The notes below the pieces were generated by a model. The model saw only the letters and a list, made by a program, of their open reading frames with translations, had not been told where the DNA came from and did not search any database. A stretch of DNA of 64,000 nt from Synechococcus sp. RS9909 (GTDB lineage Bacteria; Cyanobacteriota; Cyanobacteriia; PCC-6307; Cyanobiaceae): contig NZ_CP047943.1 in NCBI RefSeq assembly GCF_014279595.1, forward strand, positions 1,426,001 to 1,490,000, read 5' to 3'. Position numbers and translations under genes: made by a program. Of this stretch, positions 53,727 through 62,356 are shown piece by piece. Numbering within the stretch: position 1 is the stretch's first letter; each line of letters starts with the position of its first letter.

Positions 53727-54494
53727 ATGGAGATCATTCCCGCCATCGACCTCCTGGGTGGGGCCTGTGTGCGCCTGCACCAGGGGGATTACGACCAGGT
53801 GACGCGGTTCAGCGATGATCCGGTTGCCCAGGCGATGCACTGGCAGACCCAGGGGGCCAAGCGTCTCCACCTGGTGGATCTGGATGGCGCCAAAAGCGGC
53901 GAGCCCGTGAACGACAGCGCCGTGCGCGCGATCACGGCCGCACTCGCCATCCCCGTGCAACTCGGCGGTGGCGTCCGCACCCTGGAACGCGCCGAAGCGT
54001 TGCTGGCCTGCGGCCTTGATCGCGTGATCTTAGGCACCGCAGCGCTGGAGAACCCCGAGCTGGTGAAGACGCTGGCGTCGCTCCATCCCGGCCGGATCGT
54101 GGTGGGCATCGATGCGCGCGATGGAAAGGTGGCGACGCGCGGCTGGTTGGAGACCAGCAACACGGAGGCCACGGGCCTGGCTGCAGCGTTGAACAGCACC
54201 GGCATCGCCGCAATCATCAGCACCGACATCGCCACCGACGGCACCCTGCAGGGCCCGAATCTGGCGGCGCTCCGATCGATGGCCACAGCGAGTGCGGTGC
54301 CCGTGATCGCCTCCGGCGGCGTGGGCTGCATGGCCGATCTTCTCGCTTTGCTGGCCCTCGAACCCCTGGGCATCAGCGGTGTGATCGTGGGTCGGGCCCT
54401 CTATGACGGTCGTGTCGACCTGGCGGAGGCGATCAACGCTCTGGCGACAGAGCGGCTGCAGGACCCGCCGACTGGATCCGTGCGCAGCTGTTGA
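53727..54494 (+). CDS. hisA: phosphoribosylformimino-5-aminoimidazole carboxamide ribotide isomerase
   Basis: A 255-aa HisA barrel that isomerises ProFAR to PRFAR, step four of histidine synthesis. The start EIIPAIDLLGGACVRLHQGDY is the family signature with the first catalytic Asp. The second catalytic Asp and the phosphate loops are in ISTDIATDGTLQGPN and VIASGGVG. The ATG at 53727 was chosen; upstream starts add unconserved residues. It follows the FUSC pair and precedes the Fur-like gene. Confidence 0.95.
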   Translation: MEIIPAIDLLGGACVRLHQGDYDQVTRFSDDPVAQAMHWQTQGAKRLHLVDLDGAKSGEPVNDSAVRAITAALAIPVQLGGGVRTLERAEALLACGLDRVILGTAALENPELVKTLASLHPGRIVVGIDARDGKVATRGWLETSNTEATGLAAALNSTGIAAIISTDIATDGTLQGPNLAALRSMATASAVPVIASGGVGCMADLLALLALEPLGISGVIVGRALYDGRVDLAEAINALATERLQDPPTGSVRSC

Positions 54495-54552
54495 TCGGCA
54501 AAGAGCATGCCCTTGCCTTGCGCTTTAAGGTGAAGTCATTCCTGTTACGCCT

Positions 54553-55017
54553 GTGAACGGAGCGTCTGCCTCCATCGACCCGCAAGGAAATCGCGCCATC
54601 GATGGCGGCGTGCAGACCGCCTTTGAGCGTTGCCGGCAACTGGGGATGCGCCTGAGCCGGCAACGCCGCATGGTGCTCGATCTGCTCTGGAGTGAGGCCA
54701 GCCATCTCAGCGCCCGGGACATTTTTGAAAAACTCAATGCCCGCGGACGCCACATCGGCCACACGTCCGTGTATCAAAACCTCGAAGCGCTGCAGAGCGC
54801 CGGCGTGATCGAGTGTCTCGATCGGGCCAACGGCCGTCTCTATGGCTACCGCAGCGATCCCCACAGCCATCTGACCTGTCTGGAATCCGGCCAGATCGAA
54901 GATCTGGACATCGAACTGCCCGAAGACCTGCTGCGTTCCATCGAAGAGCGCACCGGCTATCGGATCGAGTCGTATACCTTGCAATTGAATGGTCGGCCTG
55001 TGGCTGAGGCCGACTGA
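54553..55017 (+). CDS. Fur-family transcriptional regulator lacking the CxxC pair
   Basis: A 154-aa Fur-family repressor. The winged-helix domain is clear: RLSRQRRMVLDLLWSEASHLSARDIF and GHTSVYQNLEALQSAGVIE. The dimerisation part keeps DPHSHLTC, equivalent to the HxHxxC end of the regulatory metal site, but the expected second Cys of a CxxC is replaced (CLES), and no C-terminal CxxC exists. The structural zinc site of Fur, Zur and PerR is therefore absent. The start is GTG. Confidence 0.88.
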   Translation: MNGASASIDPQGNRAIDGGVQTAFERCRQLGMRLSRQRRMVLDLLWSEASHLSARDIFEKLNARGRHIGHTSVYQNLEALQSAGVIECLDRANGRLYGYRSDPHSHLTCLESGQIEDLDIELPEDLLRSIEERTGYRIESYTLQLNGRPVAEAD

Positions 55018-55093
55018 TCCGCCGTTGCACTCTGGAGCGGAAGCGCTGCCCCCGTTACGTTGTCGGCAACCATGAGCCTCCGGGGATGCCGTT

Positions 55094-56755
55094 GTGAGCA
55101 GCGCGAACACCGAACTCCTCCTGCTCGCCCCTGAACTGCTTGGCGAATCCCTGGCCCTCCAGCTCAGCCAGCGCTTCTCCGATCTGGAGATCAGGCTCAG
55201 GGCCGAGGCTCTCAACGGATCTCCCTGCCTGGTGATCTGGTCGATCGAACCAGCAGGCACCCTCGAGACCATCCGCCGGGAGCTTCGCCATCTGCAGGAG
55301 CGTTGGCAGCCCGCCGCTCTGCTGCTGCTGCTTCCGGCCCATCTGCAGCTGAGCTCAAGCGATCTGCTGACCCTTGATTGCCCCGGTTTGTTGCAGGATC
55401 CGGATCTGCAGACCCTGGCGGAGGCGATCACCACCCTTCGCGGAGGGGGACGGGTGGTGCGGCTACGGCAGGAGCGCGCGGCGGCTGAAGCGACAACGCC
55501 CGCCTCGACCATGGGGCTGGGGCAATGGCTGCTGGTGAGCGGTCTGCAACAGATCAGCCAGGATCTTCAGGTGATCGAAGCGCTGCTGAATCCCCCGCCG
55601 GAGCACCTGCTGCTGCGCCTTGTGCTGGAGGGCCGTCAGCGGGAACTGCGCAGTGCCCGTGATCTGTTGCTCTGGCTCTGGGGTCCCCTGGAGATGGGTC
55701 TGACCGATGCCGTGCCGCTGCGCCGCTCCAGCGATCGGCCTGGCCACTCCCGTGATGAAGCGAGGGAAGACACCGTGGCGATCACCCTGCGTGAGCGCCA
55801 TGCCACCGCGGTGTGGGCCGCCATTCAGGAGCGGCTCAATGGCGCCGTGAACGCAGGCCTGGGCAACGCCACCGGCAGTCTGCTGGCGATCGAAGGGCTC
55901 CATCCGGAACGGCGTCGAGACCTGTTGCTGGCACTTCTCCAGCAACTCGACCGGGTGATGGCCCGCCTGCGCAGCGAGGGCAGCCTCGAGGGGACCCTTC
56001 AGGACAACTGGCATGCTCTGCAACCGGAACTGCGACGCCAGGCCCTGCAGGCCATGGCTGGCAGCTACGTGCGACTGCCCCAGGGCGAGAGTCTTCAGCC
56101 CGTAGCCGCCTCCCTCCTCGCCCAGGCTGATTTCGACCAGGGGGATGACGAGCTGCCCGATCCACGCCGCATGCTCGAACCACTCCTGCTCGACCAGCCC
56201 GTGCTGGTGGACGGGCAGCTGTTGCCGGCGGATCATCCCCGGGCCCTGCTGCAGCTGGAGACCCTGGTGAGCAACTGGCTGGTGCGCACCGCCGAACTGA
56301 TCAGCGCCGAACTGATCAGCGCCTGCAGCGCCTGGCCGGAACTGCGTCGCTATCTTCTCGATCAGCGCCTGATCTCCACCCGGGAGCTCGAGCGACTGCG
56401 CAACCAACTCAACAACCAAAGCCGCTGGCAGGACTGGATTCAGCGACCGATTCGCCTCTACGAAAGCCGTCGATTGCTGTATCGGCTCAAGGCCGGTCGC
56501 ATCGAACCGCTGTTGCTCACCGAGCCCCGCGACAGTGAATTGCGTCAACTCGGTTGGTGGCAACAACAGGTGGCTCTGCTGCTCGAGGCCCGTGATGCCC
56601 TGGCCCCGCAGATTCAGGCCCTGGTGCGCACGATCGGTGACCTGATGGTGGTGGTGCTGACCCAGGTGGTGGGTCGAGCCATCGGACTGATCGGTCGGGG
56701 CATCGCCCAGGGCATGGGGCGAAGCCTGAGCAGCCGGCCAGCCGGCCGTGGCTGA
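55094..56755 (+). CDS. DUF3685/Ycf55-like protein
   Basis: A 553-aa protein. The first 120 residues look like a degenerate response-regulator receiver fold (ELLLLAPELLGESLALQL, LLLLPAHLQLSS) and the rest is long and helical, with the C-terminal region VGRAIGLIGRGIAQGMGRSL typical of Ycf55-related proteins (DUF3685). The role is unknown; Ycf55 is plastid-encoded in red algae. The start is GTG. Confidence 0.8.
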   Translation: MSSANTELLLLAPELLGESLALQLSQRFSDLEIRLRAEALNGSPCLVIWSIEPAGTLETIRRELRHLQERWQPAALLLLLPAHLQLSSSDLLTLDCPGLLQDPDLQTLAEAITTLRGGGRVVRLRQERAAAEATTPASTMGLGQWLLVSGLQQISQDLQVIEALLNPPPEHLLLRLVLEGRQRELRSARDLLLWLWGPLEMGLTDAVPLRRSSDRPGHSRDEAREDTVAITLRERHATAVWAAIQERLNGAVNAGLGNATGSLLAIEGLHPERRRDLLLALLQQLDRVMARLRSEGSLEGTLQDNWHALQPELRRQALQAMAGSYVRLPQGESLQPVAASLLAQADFDQGDDELPDPRRMLEPLLLDQPVLVDGQLLPADHPRALLQLETLVSNWLVRTAELISAELISACSAWPELRRYLLDQRLISTRELERLRNQLNNQSRWQDWIQRPIRLYESRRLLYRLKAGRIEPLLLTEPRDSELRQLGWWQQQVALLLEARDALAPQIQALVRTIGDLMVVVLTQVVGRAIGLIGRGIAQGMGRSLSSRPAGRG

Positions 56756-56792
56756 GCCGGAGCGTCAGAATGCCGCCTGCTCTGGAGATCGG

Positions 56793-57329
56793 ATGGCCCG
56801 CCTGCTGCAAGCGCTGCTGAGTGTCTGTCTTGCCTTTCTGATGATCGTGCCGCCAGCGCAGGCGGGCCGCGACGACGACGCATACGACGGCAACATCTTT
56901 GCCCTCTATGCCGGCAACGGCTCCCTGGTGCCACCCGCCACCAGCCTCGACGACGCCCTCGCCGCGGGCCGCACGAGTGTGCTCGTTTTTTATCTCGATG
57001 ACAGCCGCACGAGCAAAGCCTTTGCCCCCTCCGTCTCGGAACTGCAACGGCTCTGGACCCGAAGCATCGACCTGATGCCCCTCACCACCGACGCCCTCCA
57101 GGGTCGCGCTGACCAGGGCCCGACCGACCCGGCCCATTACTGGAGCGGACACATCCCCCAGGTGGTGGTGATCGATGGTGCGGGCTCCGTGCTCCTCGAC
57201 GCCACGGGGCAGGTGCCCCTCGACCGCATCAACGCGGCCATCAGCAAGGCGACGGGATTGCCGGCACCGGAAGGGAGCAGCACCAGCCTCAGTTTCAATG
57301 AGTTGAACACTGAGATCCAGACCCGCTGA
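56793..57329 (+). CDS. thioredoxin-fold thylakoid protein (PSI accumulation factor-like)
   Basis: A 178-aa protein with a signal peptide (MARLLQALLSVCLAFLMIV, cleavage after AQA near residue 24). A conserved block DDDAYDGNIFALYAGNGSLVPP follows, then a thioredoxin-like fold (SVLVFYLDDSRTSKAFAPSV, IPQVVVIDGAGSVLLDATG). The active-site cysteines of thioredoxin are missing. It corresponds to a cyanobacterial family annotated as a thylakoid photosystem I accumulation factor, as far as I recall. The ATG at 56793 begins the signal peptide. Confidence 0.75.
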   Translation: MARLLQALLSVCLAFLMIVPPAQAGRDDDAYDGNIFALYAGNGSLVPPATSLDDALAAGRTSVLVFYLDDSRTSKAFAPSVSELQRLWTRSIDLMPLTTDALQGRADQGPTDPAHYWSGHIPQVVVIDGAGSVLLDATGQVPLDRINAAISKATGLPAPEGSSTSLSFNELNTEIQTR

Positions 57330-57405
57330 CCGCGACGGTCCTGATCACTCCAGCGAAAGCGCTTACGCTGCGCGGCTGAACATTCGGTCGGATGACCGCT
57401 GGGGC

Positions 57406-58572
57406 ATGGCCGCGTTGATGCTGGTTCTTCTGATCCTCGGGCTGGCGGTGGCCTGGCTCGAGGCACGGCATCGCCTTCGCCCCGCCTCGCCGCTCCGCCT
57501 CACCCCCCTCGACTGGCAGGTCCAGGCGATCGATCAGGACCTCCTGATCAGCGGCTGGCTTGAGATTCACAACCCCCATCCCCGCATGGAGGTGATGGTG
57601 CCCGAGTTCACGATCCAGCCTGTGCTGCTTGGTCAGCAGGACCTCAGTGATCTGCAGACCCAGACCCGGATCACCCCCCATCACCCCGATGAGGACGCCC
57701 GTCCCGATGGGTACTGGGCCGCTTACATCGTTAAAGGACGCAAAACCACGCGGGTGGAGGTGGAGATCCGGATCAGCGCCCCCGCCGCAACATCCCTGGC
57801 CGGAAGCGTCGACACGCTCTGGGCCGAGGTGCAGTGGGTGAACTACGGCCCTTTCGGACGGCTGCAACGCCGCCAGGGCGTGGTGGTGCCCGTGCGCCGT
57901 CCAGCGGTGGTGGAGGCGAATCAGGTCGTGTTCCGCGAGGGCGAGGGTTGCGCCGTGCTGCCCATCCGCACCCATCTGCTCGGCCCGCTCGATGACACGA
58001 TCGAGGTGCTGCGGACCTACGCCGGCCACCTGGTGCAACCGGGTGACGTGCTCACCATCGGTGAAACGCCGGTGGCCGTTATCCAGGGTCGCTACCAGCA
58101 CCCCTCGATGGTGGAACCCGGCTGGCTGGCCCGCCTGCTCTGCCGCGTGTTTCATCCCACCAGCAGCCTCGCCACCGCCTGCGGCTTGCAGACCCTGATC
58201 GACCAGGTGGGGCCGACTCGCGTGTTGGTGGCCTGGGGACTGGGCCTGGCGCTCAAGCTGGTGGGAAGCCCAGGCGGTTTCTATCGCCTCGCCGGCGACC
58301 AGGCCCGTCTGATCGACGACATCACCGGCACGACGCCGCCCTACGACCAGACCATCGTGCTCGGGCCGGACGCACCGGGGGCGCTGTGCGAAGCAGCGGC
58401 GGCGGCTCTCGGGGTGGATGTCGCGATCGTGGATGTCAATGACCTCGGCCGCGTCAAAGTGCTGGCCTCGAACCAACACTGCGATCACACTCTGCTGCAT
58501 CGCGCCCTGCGTCCGAACCCGGCAGGCAACGCCAATGAGCGCACTCCCCTGGTGCTCGTGCGCCCGGCCTGA
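57406..58572 (+). CDS. membrane-anchored CofE-like (F420-0:gamma-glutamyl ligase family) protein
   Basis: A 388-aa protein with an N-terminal membrane helix (MLVLLILGLAVAWLEA). A beta-rich linker of about 130 residues is followed by a CofE-like domain (LPIRTHLLGPLDDTIEVLRTYA, HLVQPGDVLTIGETPVAVI, IVDVNDLGRVKVLASN). In archaea and actinobacteria CofE adds glutamates to coenzyme F420. Cyanobacteria are not known to make classical F420, so the substrate here is open. The start lies 76 bp after the preceding gene. Confidence 0.83.
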   Translation: MAALMLVLLILGLAVAWLEARHRLRPASPLRLTPLDWQVQAIDQDLLISGWLEIHNPHPRMEVMVPEFTIQPVLLGQQDLSDLQTQTRITPHHPDEDARPDGYWAAYIVKGRKTTRVEVEIRISAPAATSLAGSVDTLWAEVQWVNYGPFGRLQRRQGVVVPVRRPAVVEANQVVFREGEGCAVLPIRTHLLGPLDDTIEVLRTYAGHLVQPGDVLTIGETPVAVIQGRYQHPSMVEPGWLARLLCRVFHPTSSLATACGLQTLIDQVGPTRVLVAWGLGLALKLVGSPGGFYRLAGDQARLIDDITGTTPPYDQTIVLGPDAPGALCEAAAAALGVDVAIVDVNDLGRVKVLASNQHCDHTLLHRALRPNPAGNANERTPLVLVRPA

Positions 58573-58601
58573 GAACGCGGCACCTCGCCACGGGAGATAC
58601 A

Positions 58602-59678
58602 TTGAAGTCACTCTTGTTGAGTGTTCCGGTGGAGTCTTCCGGCAGCTCCCTTCGGGTTGAGCCGCTGCGGGCGGCTCACCTCCATGGCCTCCAGTCCGAG
58701 GAGTTGGGCGACTGCCTGCCCCGGTTGCAGGGGTTGTTGCTGCGCAGCCTGGTGGCACGGCTCGATGGCCTCTGGCCCGGTGAGCCGATCACGCGTCAAC
58801 CGCGGGTGCTCGTCGCTCTTGAACAGGGGATCCTTCGAGCCCTCGTTCAGGTGCGTCCCTACAACCGGCAGGGGAGCTGCTGGTTGCTGTCCCTCGAAGA
58901 GCTCAGCCCCGGCCAGTGGGTGGGCCGGCGTCAACTTCTGAAAGCCCTGCTGCAACAAGCCCTGCTCGGCACCGATGTGCACTCCCGCAGCTGGGTGATC
59001 CGTTGCGACAGCAGCTGCGATGAGCAACTGGATGTGCTGCGCGAACTGGGCTTCCAGCCCCTGAAAACCCAACGCATCTGGCAGGCAGGGAACGGGGAGT
59101 CCAGCCAGCCTGCGGCCCTCCCTCGCACCCCCACCTCCCTGCCGACCTCCTGTCAGTGGAGTGCCTTGAACCGGCGCACAGCCCCCCTGCTCTGGCCCCT
59201 GGAACAGGCAGCCTGCTCCAGTCATCTGCGCCAGATCATCGATCGTCGCTGCAACGATCTCCTCGATCAATCCGGACGCCATACCGGCGTTCTGCTCTGC
59301 GACAGCGGTGAAGGCGCCGTCGCCATCGCAGGCCTCGTCCGCCAGGAACTGGCGGATGGGTCATTCGGGATCGAGCTGTTGCGGGATGTGGCCTGGGATG
59401 GGCGGCTCAAGCAGGCATTACCGGCCCTGCTGCATCAGCTCCTGACACAGCGACCAGGCGTCGCCCTTGTGACCGACCAGGCGGACTCGGCCCTGACCCA
59501 GCTGCTGAGCACAGGAGGCTGGCAACCCGTGAAAGAGGAACTCCTGCTCGGCCGCAGCCTCTGGCGCCAACACGGACGCAGCCGTGCCGTTCCCCTCACC
59601 CACTCGCTCGACACCATGCTCGGACGTCTGCAGCCCCAGCATCCTCCGCTCCCCACCCCGAGCCTGGGGCGGCGTTGA
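58602..59678 (+). CDS. unknown protein, two-lobed, possibly GNAT-like
   Basis: A 358-aa cytosolic protein without recognisable signature. The pattern LRVEPLRAAHLHGL at the start and the repeated strand-helix units (LVALEQGILRALVQVRPY; LLCDSGEGAVAIAGLVRQEL) resemble two weak N-acetyltransferase-like lobes. The start is a TTG at 58602 or possibly a later GTG. It overlaps ruvX by 4 bp, so it is in the ruvX-proB run. Confidence 0.65.
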   Translation: MKSLLLSVPVESSGSSLRVEPLRAAHLHGLQSEELGDCLPRLQGLLLRSLVARLDGLWPGEPITRQPRVLVALEQGILRALVQVRPYNRQGSCWLLSLEELSPGQWVGRRQLLKALLQQALLGTDVHSRSWVIRCDSSCDEQLDVLRELGFQPLKTQRIWQAGNGESSQPAALPRTPTSLPTSCQWSALNRRTAPLLWPLEQAACSSHLRQIIDRRCNDLLDQSGRHTGVLLCDSGEGAVAIAGLVRQELADGSFGIELLRDVAWDGRLKQALPALLHQLLTQRPGVALVTDQADSALTQLLSTGGWQPVKEELLLGRSLWRQHGRSRAVPLTHSLDTMLGRLQPQHPPLPTPSLGRR

Positions 59679-60196
59679 GCCAGCCGATGGCCAACGCCAG
59701 ACCACGCCCTCGCTCCAGCTTGAGCCTCGATGTGGGTCGCCGCCGCATCGGCCTGGCCGGCTGCGACCCCCTCGGCATCACCGTGCGCCCCCTGGCAGCC
59801 CTGCAGCGCCGCCGCTTTCCCGAGGATCTGGCCCACTTGCGCGACCTCTGCCTCCAGCGGCGCGTCGAACTGCTGGTGGTCGGACTTCCCCTGGATCGCA
59901 ACGGACAGCCCACCGAACAGGCGATGCACTGCCAACGCTATGGCCTGCGGCTGGCAGAAGCCCTGCAGTTGCCCCTGGCCTGGATCAACGAACACAGCAG
60001 CAGCTGGGCGGCCGGCGAAGCGCTGGGACTTCACGGCGATCGCAGTGGAAAACTCGACAGTGCGGCGGCGGCGCTGCTGCTCGAGCAATGGCTGCGGGAA
60101 GGCCCCGAACCGGAACCGGTGACCGCGGCGGCCTCGGAGCGTGGCAGAAGACCCGACGATGCAGGATCCTGGAGGAACAGCGCAAGCCAGAAATGA
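59675..60196 (+). CDS. ruvX: RuvX/YqgF Holliday-junction-resolvase-like nuclease
   Basis: A 173-aa RNase H-fold protein. The first catalytic strand is SLDVGRRRIGLAGCDPLG (Asp in LDVG), the second acidic position is in LVVGLPLDRNG, and the third is in KLDSAAAALLLEQWL. YqgF/RuvX proteins process rRNA 5' ends and resolve DNA junctions. The start is the TTG at 59675 or the ATG at 59687. The stop overlaps the next gene as ATGA. Confidence 0.9.
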   Translation: MSQPMANARPRPRSSLSLDVGRRRIGLAGCDPLGITVRPLAALQRRRFPEDLAHLRDLCLQRRVELLVVGLPLDRNGQPTEQAMHCQRYGLRLAEALQLPLAWINEHSSSWAAGEALGLHGDRSGKLDSAAAALLLEQWLREGPEPEPVTAAASERGRRPDDAGSWRNSASQK

Positions 60197-60738
60197 GCGC
60201 CAGCGGAACGGGGAACAGCGGGGAGGTCCCGACTGTTCTGGTCAAGGACAGTGGCGGACTGGATCTGCTCTGCTTCCTGGAACAGCTGATTCCCCTCGAT
60301 GGAGAGGATTACGCCCTGCTCACTCCGGTCGACACCCCGGTGTGCCTGTTCCGTCTCAAGGACGGCCAGGATCCGGAGCTGATCGATGCGATTGCCGACA
60401 GCGAGCCGATCCTTTCCGTGGCCGATGTGGTGCTTCAGGAGCACGACCTCACCCTGGTGCGCTCGGCAGTGACTCTCACGGTGAGCGGCGAACTCGACGA
60501 GCCCGACCCGGATGACCTCGACGATGAGGGCGAGGACGACGACGACTCGGAAACCTACGAGCTGCTGGTGAGCTTCCTGGTGGCAGAACAGGAATATGGT
60601 CTCTACATCCCACTGGATCCCTTCTTCGTGGTGGCTCGCATGGTCGACGGGGCGGCGGAGCTGGTGGAAGGGGAAGCGTTCGACCGCATTCAGCCCCGGA
60701 TCGAGGCCGAGCTCGAGGAACGGGAGCTGCCCAACTGA
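60193..60738 (+). CDS. DUF3727 family protein
   Basis: A 181-aa acidic protein. It has two similar beta-rich halves around a run of about 20 acidic residues (ELDEPDPDDLDDEGEDDDD). The conserved parts are LIPLDGEDYALLTPVDTPV and EQEYGLYIPLDPFFVVARM, typical of cyanobacterial DUF3727. Function unknown; in cyanobacteria it often lies beside the RuvX gene. The ATG at 60193 overlaps the ruvX stop, and its own stop overlaps the next ATG. Confidence 0.87.
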   Translation: MSASGTGNSGEVPTVLVKDSGGLDLLCFLEQLIPLDGEDYALLTPVDTPVCLFRLKDGQDPELIDAIADSEPILSVADVVLQEHDLTLVRSAVTLTVSGELDEPDPDDLDDEGEDDDDSETYELLVSFLVAEQEYGLYIPLDPFFVVARMVDGAAELVEGEAFDRIQPRIEAELEERELPN

Positions 60739-61247
60739 TGAGCCGCCACTGGCTGCAACCCGACTGGGATCCAGGCGTCACCGTGGCCCAACTACCGCTG
60801 CAGCCCCTGATGCACCGTGGTATCCACGCGCTACTGCTCGATGTGGATCGCACCCTGTTGCCCGGCCATGACGTGACCCTGCCGGCGCCGGTGCTCACCT
60901 GGGCCAACGAAGCGCGCCGACATCTGAACCTGCATCTCTTCAGCAACAACCCCTCACGGCAGCGGATCGCCGCCGTGGCCGATCAGCTTCAGGTTGAGTT
61001 CACCAGCGGTGCGGCAAAACCCAGGCGGGCAGCCCTCCGTCGTGTGCTGCACCAGCTCCAACTCCAACCGGAGGAAATGGCGATCGTGGGCGATCGCCTC
61101 TTCACCGATGTGCTGGCCGGCAACCGGCTGGGGCTGTTCACCGTGCTGGTGCGTCCGCTCCGGGCCGATGGCACGCCCTGCCGCCATGACCGGGTGCAGC
61201 GGCTGGAGCGTCACGTCGCCCGTTGGATGGGGGCAGGGCGTCGATGA
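60738..61247 (+). CDS. YqeG-family HAD phosphatase (IIIA)
   Basis: A 169-aa HAD hydrolase with motif I LLLDVDRTLLPG (nucleophile Asp, acid Asp), motif II LFSNNPS, and motif III/IV IVGDRLFTDVLAGNRLG. YqeG-type enzymes include phosphatidylglycerophosphate phosphatases of plants and bacteria (PTPMT/PgpP function in cyanobacteria). The pgsA gene 10 kb upstream would provide the substrate if so. The ATG overlaps the DUF3727 stop; the stop overlaps the proB start. Confidence 0.9.
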   Translation: MSRHWLQPDWDPGVTVAQLPLQPLMHRGIHALLLDVDRTLLPGHDVTLPAPVLTWANEARRHLNLHLFSNNPSRQRIAAVADQLQVEFTSGAAKPRRAALRRVLHQLQLQPEEMAIVGDRLFTDVLAGNRLGLFTVLVRPLRADGTPCRHDRVQRLERHVARWMGAGRR

Positions 61248-62353
61248 CGCTGCGGGTGGTGAAGGTGGGCACCAGCCTGCTCCGCGGCGACGACGGCTCT
61301 TCCACCTCAGCGGTGATCGGCTGGCTGACGGATGCGCTCGCCGCGAGCCTGATCCAGGGCGATCGCACGGTGCTCGTGAGCAGTGGCGCCGTAGGCCTGG
61401 GCTGCCGGCGCCTGGGGTTGAGTCACCGCCCCGACAACGTGGTCGCCCTGCAGGCGGCCGCAGCCGTGGGCCAGGGGCACCTGATGAGTCTCTATGAAGA
61501 AGCGATGGCTCGCCATGGCCAGCCCGTGGCGCAGGTGCTGCTCACCCGCTCCGATCTCGCCGACCGCCGCAGCTACCGCACCGCTTCAGCCACCCTGCAC
61601 CAGCTTCTCGACTGGGGGGTGCTGCCGGTGGTCAACGAGAACGACACCGTGTCGTCAGCGGAATTGCGCTTCGGCGACAACGACACCCTCTCAGCCCTGG
61701 TGGCGGCAGCGGTGGAAGCCGATGAGCTGATCCTGCTCACGGATGTGGATCGTCTCTACACCGCCGATCCCCGCACCGATGCCAATGCCCATCCGATCAC
61801 GGATGTGCACCATCCCGCCGAACTGGCCCGCCTGCAGGATGGGGCCGGCGATGGCGGCCGCTGGGGAACCGGAGGCATGACCACCAAACTGGCAGCAGCA
61901 CGGATCGCCACGGCCAGCGGCATCACCGTGCACCTGGCCGATGGCCGGCAGCCCGAGGTGCTCAAGAAGCTGCTCAGCGGTGGCCGGGGTGGCACTGTGT
62001 TTCATCCCCACCCCGAACCGCTGGGCAACCGCAAAAGCTGGCTTGCCCATGCCCTTCGGCCCCAGGGGGATCTCAGGCTCGACAACGGAGCCTGCAACGC
62101 CCTGGAACAACGCGGTGCCTCCCTGCTGCTGGTGGGAATCACCGCCGTGCAAGGGCACTTTGCCGCCAACCAACCGATCCGGCTGCTCGCAGCCGATGGT
62201 CGGGAAGTGGCACGGGGGTTGAGCTCATGGAGCAGCGAAGCGCTTCAGCGGGCCCTGACCCAGGCCCCAGCCAACGCCAGCGGCTCCCCCGTTGTGGTGC
62301 ATCGCGATGCCCTCGTGCTCACCACGCCTACGATCCGCCCGCAGGACACCTGA
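61244..62353 (+). CDS. proB: glutamate 5-kinase
   Basis: A 369-aa ProB, catalysing the first step of proline synthesis, which is subject to proline feedback. The kinase domain has VVKVGTSLLRGDDG, VLVSSGAVGLGCRRLGL, PVVNENDTVSS and the GTGGMTTKLAAARIA loop. The C-terminal PUA domain (about residues 275-360) is present, including LVGITAVQGHFAANQPIRLL. The ATG overlaps the preceding stop as ATGA, placing it in the ruvX to proB transcript. Confidence 0.95.
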   Translation: MTLRVVKVGTSLLRGDDGSSTSAVIGWLTDALAASLIQGDRTVLVSSGAVGLGCRRLGLSHRPDNVVALQAAAAVGQGHLMSLYEEAMARHGQPVAQVLLTRSDLADRRSYRTASATLHQLLDWGVLPVVNENDTVSSAELRFGDNDTLSALVAAAVEADELILLTDVDRLYTADPRTDANAHPITDVHHPAELARLQDGAGDGGRWGTGGMTTKLAAARIATASGITVHLADGRQPEVLKKLLSGGRGGTVFHPHPEPLGNRKSWLAHALRPQGDLRLDNGACNALEQRGASLLLVGITAVQGHFAANQPIRLLAADGREVARGLSSWSSEALQRALTQAPANASGSPVVVHRDALVLTTPTIRPQDT

Positions 62354-62356
62354 ATC

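Noticed and set aside
57137-57466. A 109-codon minus-strand frame
   Set aside because: Antisense to the thioredoxin-fold gene and the CofE-like start; Arg/Pro/Ser-rich without motif.
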